DNA of 6,509 nt from JAENVT01 sp031370825 (lineage in GTDB: Bacteria > Actinomycetota > Acidimicrobiia > Acidimicrobiales > Ilumatobacteraceae). A program made the translations under genes and the position numbers. Below the pieces are notes generated by a model. That model was not told the DNA's origin. It ran no database searches and saw only the letters and a program-made list of their open reading frames with translations. Shown here piece by piece: positions 1 to 6,500 of the stretch. The number at the start of each line of letters is the position of its first letter. Position 1 is the stretch's first letter. The stretch covers positions 1-6,509 of the forward strand of contig JANMRB010000209.1 of the NCBI GenBank assembly GCA_031370825.1, given 5' to 3'.

Positions 1-216
1 CGACTTTCGATGATCGCCGCTCAGGGTCTGGGCGGGGCGTGCTACGGCGATTCGGGTGGACCGAACTTCGTCGTGATCAATGGCGCGCTCGTTCTCGCGG
101 CCACGACGGTCACCGGCGACACCCCGTGCTACGCCACCAACGTCTCCTACCGCATGGACACCACGGTCGCCCGTACATTCCTGGCGCCGTACGTCGCGTT
201 GCCGCGAGGTGACTAA
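1..216 (+). CDS. Chymotrypsin-fold (S1 family) serine protease, C-terminal fragment
   Basis: Only the last 71 residues are present and the reading frame is open to the left edge, so the gene starts outside the window. The fragment carries the active-site serine motif GACYGDSGGP, with the nucleophile at base 52-54. A second cysteine in TPCYATNVSYRMDT lies where S1 proteases close the 191-220 disulfide with the cysteine before GDSGGP. The ending TTVARTFLAPYV resembles the C-terminal helix of the fold. The catalytic His and Asp must lie upstream. By family analogy the enzyme is probably exported and cleaves peptide bonds outside the cytoplasm, but no signal peptide can be seen here. The specificity pocket looks atypical: counting back from the serine, the position equivalent to trypsin Asp189 is Gly, and the usual Ser-Trp-Gly strand is replaced by about Ala-Thr-Thr. 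The TAA stop overlaps the stop of the convergent permease gene. Family assignment is firm; substrate is unknown. Confidence 0.88.
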   Translation, partial: RLSMIAAQGLGGACYGDSGGPNFVVINGALVLAATTVTGDTPCYATNVSYRMDTTVARTFLAPYVALPRGD

Positions 217-2789
217 GCGCCGCGGAGGGCCTCGGCCGGAGACATTCTCGCCGCGCGGCGAGCCGGTGCGATCGACGCAAGCAAGGCAAGCACGATCGCA
301 ACGACCGCGGTGACAGCGAGCAGGGCGACCGGGGAGGCAGCGCGCGGCGCCACGCCGAGTTGATTTGCGAAAGCGCGCCACGCGGCACGACCGACGATGA
401 CGCCCAGAGGCATGCCGGTGATGACGCCGACAGCCATCATCGCCCCCGCTTGCCAGCGCACCGTCGCCCGGAGGTCGCGGTCGTTGTAACCGAGCGCCCG
501 CAGGATCGCCAGCTCGCGTCGACGGTCTCGGACGGAGATGACGATCGACGCGGTCAACCCGACGAGCAATGCAACGCCGAGCACGCCACCGAGCACGAGT
601 GGCACTGAGCGGAGCTCGCTGACGTTGACGATCTCCGGCGATCGCACCGGTCCCGAGTAGGTGAAGGGCGGCGCACCGGTGGCATCCCATTGTTGGAAGG
701 TCGGACGAAGACGGTCGACGAACGCGTTCGGGTCCACACCACGACGAAGGTGAATCGCGACGAAGGTGGCGCTGTCGGACGTGGGCTGCTGACTGGTCAG
801 CACGAACGCACCGTTGCCCAAGCCAGTCCTGTCAGCGACGAACGCACCGACCGCAGGCAGCACGGCCGTGCCGACGACCTCGATGTCGGCGTCCTCGGTG
901 AGGTAGTTCGACTGCACCGTGATGTGATCGCCGACGCCGAGGCCGAGCTGCTGCGCGGTCTTCGCACCCAGCACTGCCTCACCAGCGTGGCGCGGGGCGC
1001 GTCCGTTGACGATCGCCAGGTCGGGGTTGACTGTCGAGGCGAACCCATAGACGACGGGCACGCTTCGATCACCGAACTTTGAAGAGGAGTCGAATGCATA
1101 CAGCGCGTAGCTCTCGACGTCGCGATCGTGATCCAAGGTCGCGGCCACTGCGTCGGGCTTCGCGTCGCCGTAGCCCGCGCCGGTGATGACCCCCACATCC
1201 CATGGCCATCCGTACTGCTTGGGTTGGCCGACCAGGCTGGTGAGGTTGTAGGCGAACACCAGCGCTCCGACACCGCACACCATCGCCACCGCACAGCCAC
1301 CGACTGCAGCACCCGTGCCGGACCGTCGCACGTCAAGACCGGCGGCGACGCCGTTCGTGAGCGACGGTCGGTTGCTGCGCGACAAGGCCGCGAACCAACG
1401 CCGTGTCGGCCGCGGCCGAACGTCGGTTCGCGAGGCGCGATGCACGCCGACGTAGGACATTGCGACCGCGATGGCCAGCAGCGCGGCGGCAAATGCGCCG
1501 AGGGCAGCCCACGTCACGCTTCCAGGCAGGCTCATCCCCGGCGAATGGACCAACGATCGCACGCTTCCAATCGGTCCGATCGGCGACAGCAGAGCTGCTG
1601 TGACGACGGCGCCGCCGAGGCCGGCCGCGATAGCGATCGACATCGGTGTGAGCGCGCCCCGTGTTCGTTGCGAGACCGACGCGCCGAGCGATGCCAGTGT
1701 TCGTGAGTCCGATTCGGTCCGGCGCACCGTGCGCGCCAGCACGATCGCGAAGATCGTCAACGTCGTCAGAAGGGCGACCAGCGCGAACGTGAGAAGAGCA
1801 CTGACGGTCGGGCGGATCGCCCGGCTGACAGCGGTGTCGACATCCGCCCTGTCCTGCGAGATGTAGAAGTAGCCAGCTCCGAATGACAACACCAGCGGTG
1901 GAAGATCGGGGTTCAGCTTCTGCGTTGCGGTCGCGAACTGCGTGCGGATCGAGTCCACGACGCCGGGAGATCCGTCGAGGGTCAACGAGTAGTACCAGTA
2001 ACTCGTCGAACACGATAGCGGCAACGCCGTGTCGAAGGCCTCGTCGTCGTTCATGTCGGGTCGGAAGTCAGCGAGGCAGTTGTACTTGCGTACGACGTCG
2101 GCGCTGACGACGACGTGTTGGCGCGGGTACAGCTCGTCCGGAAGCACCTCGTCGGGTAACTGTCCGAAGCCGGAGATGCGCAACGACTCGACCCCGATCG
2201 GCGAGATGACCTTCGACGGATCCTGGCTGGAGTCCTCTACGAAGCTCCACCAGAAGGCGACGTCGACGGAGTCACCCAACGCGAGTTTGTGACCGAGCTC
2301 GGCCTCGAGCACCGGTCGCTCCTGATCGCTGATGAAGATCTCGTGATCGCCGGACGGTGGGCGGCCACTCGACATCTGCGGCCGGTCGACATCGACGAAC
2401 CGGCCGTCCGGTGACCCGATCACCTGCAGATAGGAGTCGACCGATGACTGCTCCAGTTCCGATAGCGGGGCCGGCTTCGTGGCGCCGAGCGAAGCGAGCA
2501 TGAGTGCGCTCGTGTGCACCGAGCGCACGCCATGGAACCCTCGAATCGCCGTGTCCATCGCCACCGAAGCACGGCTCGGGTTCACCACCAGGTTGCTGAC
2601 CTGGGAGCGGGAGATGTAGTCGGGGTAGGCGCGATCCGTGCGATGCGCTGTGATGGCCGCGCCGAGGGCTGCCCCGCCGCCGACGGCGATGATCAGTGCG
2701 AGCGCGGCATACGACCAAGGCCTTCGGCGGAGCTCGCTGCGCGCGATCGTCGTGGCCGCACCGGACAGCATCGCTTCAGTGAACCGCAT
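213..2789 (-). CDS. FtsX/MacB-type ABC transporter permease, eight predicted membrane helices
   Basis: This is an 858-residue integral membrane permease of the FtsX-like superfamily, which couples a cytosolic ATPase to work on substrates at the outer membrane face (lipid, lipoprotein or peptide export, or control of cell-wall enzymes). Helices lie near residues 25-47, 329-351, 382-402, 425-448, 494-516, 729-752, 783-800 and 819-841. They form two four-helix FtsX repeats, each with a large extracytoplasmic domain after its first helix (about 48-328 and 517-728). The coupling motif RRRELAILRALGYNDRDL is clear near 756-773, with a weaker copy, RRTESDSRTLASLGAS, near 356-371. Cys238 and Cys260 in the first outer domain could form a disulfide. 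The frame extends to an ATG at 2936, but those 49 extra residues look non-family, lack a ribosome site and cover the control region. I prefer the ATG at 2789; the ATG at 2771 is also plausible, and neither has a good Shine-Dalgarno. No ATPase gene is present here, so the partner and substrate are unknown. Confidence 0.9.
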   Translation of the reverse strand: MRFTEAMLSGAATTIARSELRRRPWSYAALALIIAVGGGAALGAAITAHRTDRAYPDYISRSQVSNLVVNPSRASVAMDTAIRGFHGVRSVHTSALMLASLGATKPAPLSELEQSSVDSYLQVIGSPDGRFVDVDRPQMSSGRPPSGDHEIFISDQERPVLEAELGHKLALGDSVDVAFWWSFVEDSSQDPSKVISPIGVESLRISGFGQLPDEVLPDELYPRQHVVVSADVVRKYNCLADFRPDMNDDEAFDTALPLSCSTSYWYYSLTLDGSPGVVDSIRTQFATATQKLNPDLPPLVLSFGAGYFYISQDRADVDTAVSRAIRPTVSALLTFALVALLTTLTIFAIVLARTVRRTESDSRTLASLGASVSQRTRGALTPMSIAIAAGLGGAVVTAALLSPIGPIGSVRSLVHSPGMSLPGSVTWAALGAFAAALLAIAVAMSYVGVHRASRTDVRPRPTRRWFAALSRSNRPSLTNGVAAGLDVRRSGTGAAVGGCAVAMVCGVGALVFAYNLTSLVGQPKQYGWPWDVGVITGAGYGDAKPDAVAATLDHDRDVESYALYAFDSSSKFGDRSVPVVYGFASTVNPDLAIVNGRAPRHAGEAVLGAKTAQQLGLGVGDHITVQSNYLTEDADIEVVGTAVLPAVGAFVADRTGLGNGAFVLTSQQPTSDSATFVAIHLRRGVDPNAFVDRLRPTFQQWDATGAPPFTYSGPVRSPEIVNVSELRSVPLVLGGVLGVALLVGLTASIVISVRDRRRELAILRALGYNDRDLRATVRWQAGAMMAVGVITGMPLGVIVGRAAWRAFANQLGVAPRAASPVALLAVTAVVAIVLALLASIAPARRAARMSPAEALRGA

Positions 2790-2827
2790 CCTGCGAGCAC
2801 GGGCAAGGTGGCCACCACGCGACCGAC

Positions 2828-2837
2828 GTAGTACTAC
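2828..2837. promoter_or_regulatory. Perfect 10-bp palindrome GTAGTACTAC, candidate operator
   Basis: The sequence reads identically on both strands. It lies about 39 bases upstream of the preferred permease start at 2789 and about 102 bases upstream of the divergent DUF6458 start. The position fits a dimeric regulator controlling the permease promoter, and possibly the divergent gene. It could be chance: a 10-bp palindrome is expected a few times in this length of DNA. The regulator is unknown and no regulator gene lies in the window. Confidence 0.3.
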
Positions 2838-2857
2838 CTTCCCCGCTCGTAGATCTT

Positions 2858-2883
2858 GTTTATTCGCTTGTGTCGCTGGGAAA
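2858..2883 (+). promoter_or_regulatory. Weak alternative-sigma-like promoter candidate for the DUF6458 gene
   Basis: GTTT at 2858-2861 and GGGAAA at 2878-2883 are separated by 16 bases. This resembles the GTTT / GGGTAT pattern of actinobacterial SigB-type stress promoters, with mismatches in the second element. Transcription from here would give a leader of roughly 50 bases. No better housekeeping -35/-10 pair was seen on the plus strand in this interval. Tentative. Confidence 0.18.
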
Positions 2884-2887
2884 CCTG

Positions 2888-2913
2888 CGCCCAGGCCGTA
2901 CCCGCACTGGGCG
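2888..2913 (+). repeat. 7-bp inverted repeat CGCCCAG / CTGGGCG in the DUF6458 leader
   Basis: CGCCCAG at 2888-2894 is matched by CTGGGCG at 2907-2913, around a 12-base loop. It ends 13 bases before the Shine-Dalgarno of the DUF6458 gene, so in that transcript it would form a GC-rich hairpin in the leader. There is no T-run after it, so it is not a classical terminator. It may be chance in GC-rich DNA. Confidence 0.3.
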
Positions 2914-2926
2914 AGTGCCGCTGACC

Positions 2927-2932
2927 AGGAGG
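2927..2932 (+). promoter_or_regulatory. Consensus Shine-Dalgarno AGGAGG for the DUF6458 gene
   Basis: A perfect AGGAGG lies seven bases before the ATG at 2940, which is optimal spacing. It fixes the start of the small gene and predicts strong translation. It is the only textbook ribosome binding site in the window. Confidence 0.85.
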
Positions 2933-2939
2933 TCATCCA

Positions 2940-3179
2940 ATGGGAGCACTAAGCATCCTGCTGATCGCGGCAGGAGCAATCATGACGTGGGCAGTAACCG
3001 ACAACGCAACCGGGTTCGATATCCACACAATCGGAATCATCCTGCTCATCGTCGGAATCGTGGGGCTCATCGCCTCGCTCGCTCGTGGCAGTTTCATGGG
3101 CTTCACCAGTACCCGCGAACGTCACGTTTCGACCGACGGTCGAACTGTCGTCGAGAGCGAGCGCACGTCGAGTTTCTGA
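2940..3179 (+). CDS. DUF6458 family small membrane protein (79 residues)
   Basis: A complete small gene with a perfect ribosome site. The protein has two predicted membrane helices, at about residues 3-20 (ALSILLIAAGAIMTWAV) and 30-48 (IGIILLIVGIVGLIASLA), joined by a short polar loop, DNATGFDIHT. A basic and acidic tail follows from about residue 49, including RERHVSTDGRTVVESER. This helix-loop-helix layout with a Gly-Phe-Asp loop and an Arg/Glu tail matches the actinobacterial DUF6458 family as I know it. That family has no established biochemical function. The tail probably faces the cytoplasm by the positive-inside rule, putting both termini inside. The gene is divergent from the permease and shares its control region. 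It stands 135 bases before the c-di-GMP gene on the same strand, but that gap has its own promoter-like signal. Existence as a gene is near certain; family membership is from memory of the pattern. Confidence 0.85.
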   Translation: MGALSILLIAAGAIMTWAVTDNATGFDIHTIGIILLIVGIVGLIASLARGSFMGFTSTRERHVSTDGRTVVESERTSSF

Positions 3180-3210
3180 GTCGCACAGGAGCGGGGTTTC
3201 GCAAGAAAGC

Positions 3211-3240
3211 TTGACAATTCATAGTGCCGAACGGCCCTAC
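3211..3240 (+). promoter_or_regulatory. Candidate promoter with consensus -35 TTGACA for the GGDEF-EAL gene
   Basis: TTGACA at 3211-3216 exactly matches the housekeeping -35 consensus. The expected -10 zone (about 3233-3240) reads GGCCCTAC and has no good TANNNT match, so either the -10 is weak and activator-dependent or the hexamer is incidental. CATAGT at 3220-3225 is an alternative -10, matching four of six consensus bases, with a poor -35 (TTTCGC) 17 bases before it. Either choice places the later stem-loop inside the leader of the downstream gene. Confidence 0.35.
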
Positions 3241-3264
3241 CGAGACGCCGTGGCACTTCGTACC

Positions 3265-3297
3265 GTTGAAGCGGTGTCCTTCCGACACCGCTTCAAC
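3265..3297 (+). repeat. Perfect 14-bp inverted repeat (stem-loop) just before the GGDEF-EAL start
   Basis: The arm at 3265-3278 (GTTGAAGCGGTGTC) is the exact reverse complement of 3284-3297, with a CTTCC loop of five bases. The hairpin ends 17 bases before the ATG at 3315. No T-run follows (next bases CATTCCCGGG), nor is there one on the other strand, so it lacks the hallmark of an intrinsic terminator, although actinobacterial terminators often do without it. It could end the DUF6458 transcript, act as a leader structure limiting access to the weak ribosome site of the c-di-GMP gene, or be a protein binding site. The structure is certain from the sequence; the role is open. Confidence 0.75.
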
Positions 3298-3314
3298 CAT
3301 TCCCGGGACCACTC

Positions 3315-6300
3315 ATGGATGTTTCGACAACCGCAGCCATGTCGCTTCCGGTTGATGCGGAGATTTTCAATCGGATCACCGATGGGATCCTGGTCCTCGA
3401 TCGAGACTGGGTCTGCGTCTTCGCAAATGACGGGGGAGCAGAGATGCTCGGTAAGACCCGCGAGGAACTGCTTGGTCGTGATATTTGGGAGTCGTTCCCC
3501 GAGGCGATCGGGTCCACGTTCGACAAGAGCTATCGGCGGGCCTTCGAGATCCAGGAGTTCGTCGAGTTCGAGGAGTACTACCCACCACTCGATAGTTGGT
3601 ATGCGGTTCGGGTGTTCCCGTCACACGCCGGTGTGACCCTCTACTTCCAGAACTGCTCGGCGCGACGCGTGGCAGACGACGCGTTGCGACAGGCATTCGA
3701 GAGCTCGCAGCTCGACGAGATGCGCTATCGGGGTCTGCTCGACGGCATGGCGGAGGGGGTTGTCGAGACGACGCCGTCGGGGGACTTTGTCACCGCCAAC
3801 CGCGCCTTCGCGACGATGCTCGGCTACGACTCGGCAGAGGACCTGATGGCACACGTCACCAACATCGTCGAGTTGTATGCCGACCCGAGGCGGGGTGTCG
3901 AGATGCAACGGACAGCCCACGTCTGGACGCCCGCGGCATCCGAGGTGGGGTTTCGGGCGAAGGACGGAACCTCCGTGTGGATGCGATTCCGTTCGAACGT
4001 CAAGATCTCGGCCACGGGTGAGGCGATCGGCCTTCAGGCCATCTGCGAAGACATCACAGCTACCCGCGAGGCTCGCCAGCGGTTGTTGGCCATCGTCGAG
4101 GGGTCGGTCGACGCCATCATCGGTACGACCGTCGATGGGATCGTTACCAGCTGGAACGGTGCCGCGGAACGCCTTTTTGGGTTCACCGCGGAGGAGATAA
4201 TCGGTCAGCCTTCTTCGTGGTTCGCCCCTGACGACAGGGTCTTCGAACAGATCGGAATGCGCGAACGGCTCTGCGCCGGGGGCCCGCAGGAGCATCTCGA
4301 AACAACGCGTCGCCGCAAGGATGGGAGCCTGGTAGAGGTGCTGATCTCGGCGTCGGCCACGATCGACCAGGCCGGGACCGTGGTCGGGCTGTCGGTGGTC
4401 GCGCACGACATCAGCGTGCGACGCGGGGCGCAGTTGGCATTGGAGCTCAGCCAGCAGCGGTTGGCGGACGCGCAGCGAATAGCGCACCTCGGAAGCTTCG
4501 AGTTCGATGCCGTCGAAGATGTGTTGACGTGGTCGGAGGAGTACTACCGGATCCTGGGAATCGACCTGGAGCGGCAACCGTCGATCGCATTGTTCGCCTC
4601 GATGGTTCATCCCGACGACCTGGGCGAATTCGACCGAGCGTGGCGGAACGCGGTCAAACATGGTGTTCCGTTCGATCTCGAGCTCCGAGTCGTGAGACCG
4701 GACACAGGTGAGCGGTACGTGCGCTGCCGCGCTGCGCCGGAGGTGGCCGAGAACGGAACCGTCATGCGAATTGCCGGCACGATGATGGATGACACCGATC
4801 GGGCTGAAGCGGATCGAGTACGGCGAGCCGCGGAGACCCGCTTCGAGATCGGGTTCGAACAGGCTGCGATCGGTTCGTTGATGTCCGGTCTCGATGGGAT
4901 TGTCACCCGCGTGAACCCAGCGATCTGTCGGATGCTGGGGCGTGATGAGAATGCACTGGTCGGCCGCCGCTGGGGCGAGTTCAAACATCCCGACGAATTG
5001 CCTCTCGGCAGGCTGTGGCTGGCGCGACTGGATTCCGGCCACGACACGTATCAAGGCGAGCGTCGCTTCCTACGTCCCGACGGCTCGGTGGTTTGGGTGT
5101 TGATGCACGTCACGTTGGTTCGCGACGAGACGGGTGAACCGCAGTACCTCTTCACACAGTTCCAGGACATCACCGAGGGCAAGCAGATGGAGGTCGAACT
5201 CGCCCATCAGGCTCTGCACGATTCGTTGACCGGTCTACCCAATCGCGCCCTGCTCACCGACCGGCTCGTGCACAGCCTCGCCGGAGCGCGGCGGCGCGGC
5301 ACTCAAGTCGGTGTGATGTTCCTCGACATCGATGACTTCAAGGTCGTCAACGATTCGCTGGGTCACTCATCCGGCGACGAGTTGCTTCGTCACGCGGGCA
5401 AACGGATCGCCGCGGCGATTCGCCCCAGCGATACCGTAGCTCGTTTCGGTGGCGACGAGTTCGTGATCGTCGCCGACGACGTGTCGATCCTGGAGACCGT
5501 GCAGATCGCTGAACGGGTGCTGGACGCATTGAGCCAGCCGTGTCTGATCGGCACGCGGGAGATGAGCGTGACCGCCAGCCTTGGCATCGCCATTGCCGAT
5601 GGCAGCGCCACGCCCGAGAGCCTGCTGCGCGACTCCGACGCTGCGATGTATCGCGCCAAGGAGCGCGGCAGAGGCCGCCTCGAGATGTTCGACGATGCGC
5701 TGCGGTCGAAGGCGGAACGGCGCATGGCGACAGAGTCGGCGTTGCACCGTGCGCTCGAACGCGAAGAGTTCACTGTCCACTACCAGCCAATCGTCGATCT
5801 GTGTACCGGCGAGATGGTGAGTGCCGAAGCTCTGCTGCGGTGGAAGCATCCCGAGCGCGGACTCATCAGTCCGGACGAGTTCATCCCACTCGCCGAGCAG
5901 AGCGGCCTGATCGTGCGCATCGGAGCCTGGGTGCTGGAGGAGGCCTGCCGACAGTTGCACGCGTGGCAGGAGACCAAGCCTTCGATGACGCTGGCCGTCA
6001 ACCTCTCGGTGCGTCAGATCCTCGCCCCCGATGTCTCGGGCCTGGTCGAGGACGTCTTGCGACGAACCGGCGCCCGTCCCTCCTCGCTCTGCCTCGAGCT
6101 CACCGAGAGCGTCTTCATGGGGGACATCGATTACTTCGGCTCGACGCTCGCGAGCCTCAAGGCTTTGGGAGTGCAACTCGCCATCGACGACTTCGGCACG
6201 GGTTACTCGTCGCTCAGCTATCTGAAGCGCTTCCCGGTCGACGCTGTCAAGATCGATCGATCGTTTGTCGTCGGACTCGGTGCCGACCCGCACGACTCGG

Positions 6301-6500
6301 CACTCGTGGCCGCCATCGTCGCAATGGCCGCAGCCCTCTCACTGGATGTCACTGCCGAAGGTGTGGAAACGCGAACGCAGCTCGACATGCTCGGCCGCCT
6401 CGGCTGCCGGAGAGCGCAAGGTTTCTTCCTGTCACGGCCGATGCAGGCTGCCGGCATCACCGAGATCATCGCCGATTCGCAGCTCTGGCGCGTCCTGTAG
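3315..6500 (+). CDS. Five-PAS GGDEF-EAL bifunctional cyclic-di-GMP synthase/phosphodiesterase
   Basis: A 1061-residue soluble protein with no signal peptide or membrane helix. Five PAS sensor domains come first: about residues 12-118 (PAS_4-like, with WESFPEA and a YY-PLDSWY block), 137-250, 255-368, 381-495 (PAS_3-like, with MVHPDD) and 506-622. A GGDEF domain follows (about 632-795), making c-di-GMP from two GTP. Its metal residue Asp671 (FLDIDDFK), Asn679, Asp688 and the intact GGDEF at 712-716 are present, and RPSD at 703-706 gives a full inhibitory I-site RxxD at canonical spacing. The EAL domain (about 806-1055) hydrolyses c-di-GMP to pGpG. It keeps E838 of EAL, N896, E928 and E931, D958/D959 in DDFGTGYSS, K979, E1015 and E1018 of EGVE, and Q1035. 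Both activities are therefore predicted, with PAS inputs setting the balance. The ligands are unknown; no LOV-type cysteine motif is seen. The start at 3315 has a weak GGGA six bases upstream; Met9 (3339) is a less likely alternative. Confidence 0.95.
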   Translation: MDVSTTAAMSLPVDAEIFNRITDGILVLDRDWVCVFANDGGAEMLGKTREELLGRDIWESFPEAIGSTFDKSYRRAFEIQEFVEFEEYYPPLDSWYAVRVFPSHAGVTLYFQNCSARRVADDALRQAFESSQLDEMRYRGLLDGMAEGVVETTPSGDFVTANRAFATMLGYDSAEDLMAHVTNIVELYADPRRGVEMQRTAHVWTPAASEVGFRAKDGTSVWMRFRSNVKISATGEAIGLQAICEDITATREARQRLLAIVEGSVDAIIGTTVDGIVTSWNGAAERLFGFTAEEIIGQPSSWFAPDDRVFEQIGMRERLCAGGPQEHLETTRRRKDGSLVEVLISASATIDQAGTVVGLSVVAHDISVRRGAQLALELSQQRLADAQRIAHLGSFEFDAVEDVLTWSEEYYRILGIDLERQPSIALFASMVHPDDLGEFDRAWRNAVKHGVPFDLELRVVRPDTGERYVRCRAAPEVAENGTVMRIAGTMMDDTDRAEADRVRRAAETRFEIGFEQAAIGSLMSGLDGIVTRVNPAICRMLGRDENALVGRRWGEFKHPDELPLGRLWLARLDSGHDTYQGERRFLRPDGSVVWVLMHVTLVRDETGEPQYLFTQFQDITEGKQMEVELAHQALHDSLTGLPNRALLTDRLVHSLAGARRRGTQVGVMFLDIDDFKVVNDSLGHSSGDELLRHAGKRIAAAIRPSDTVARFGGDEFVIVADDVSILETVQIAERVLDALSQPCLIGTREMSVTASLGIAIADGSATPESLLRDSDAAMYRAKERGRGRLEMFDDALRSKAERRMATESALHRALEREEFTVHYQPIVDLCTGEMVSAEALLRWKHPERGLISPDEFIPLAEQSGLIVRIGAWVLEEACRQLHAWQETKPSMTLAVNLSVRQILAPDVSGLVEDVLRRTGARPSSLCLELTESVFMGDIDYFGSTLASLKALGVQLAIDDFGTGYSSLSYLKRFPVDAVKIDRSFVVGLGADPHDSALVAAIVAMAAALSLDVTAEGVETRTQLDMLGRLGCRRAQGFFLSRPMQAAGITEIIADSQLWRVL

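Noticed and set aside
2693..2818. A short minus-strand frame starting at GTG that reads like a lipoprotein signal (VVATLPVLAGCGSL)
   Set aside because: It has a lipobox-like LAGC but no charged N-terminus, runs only 41 codons before a stop, and becomes Arg-rich out of frame with the permease. Best explained as coincidence.
2790..2936. N-terminal extension of the permease to the ATG at 2936
   Set aside because: The extra 49 residues have no membrane or FtsX-like character, no ribosome site precedes that ATG, and the extension would cover the palindrome and overlap the Shine-Dalgarno of the divergent gene.
3202..3213. CAAG-AAAG-CTTG small inverted repeat around the TTGACA hexamer
   Set aside because: Only four base pairs per arm, expected by chance and not extendable.
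3265..3297. The leader hairpin as a c-di-GMP riboswitch
   Set aside because: A single short hairpin is far too simple for the GEMM-type aptamers, and the flanking sequence has no sign of the needed second helix or conserved core.
3621..5054. A 477-codon open frame on the minus strand opposite the PAS region
   Set aside because: It lies wholly antisense to the well-supported PAS-GGDEF-EAL gene, is rich in Arg, His and Pro as expected of a shadow frame in GC-rich DNA, and shows no recognisable domain.
5367..6293. A 308-codon open frame on the minus strand opposite the GGDEF and EAL domains
   Set aside because: It is a shadow of a gene with conserved catalytic motifs, with biased composition and no family signature.
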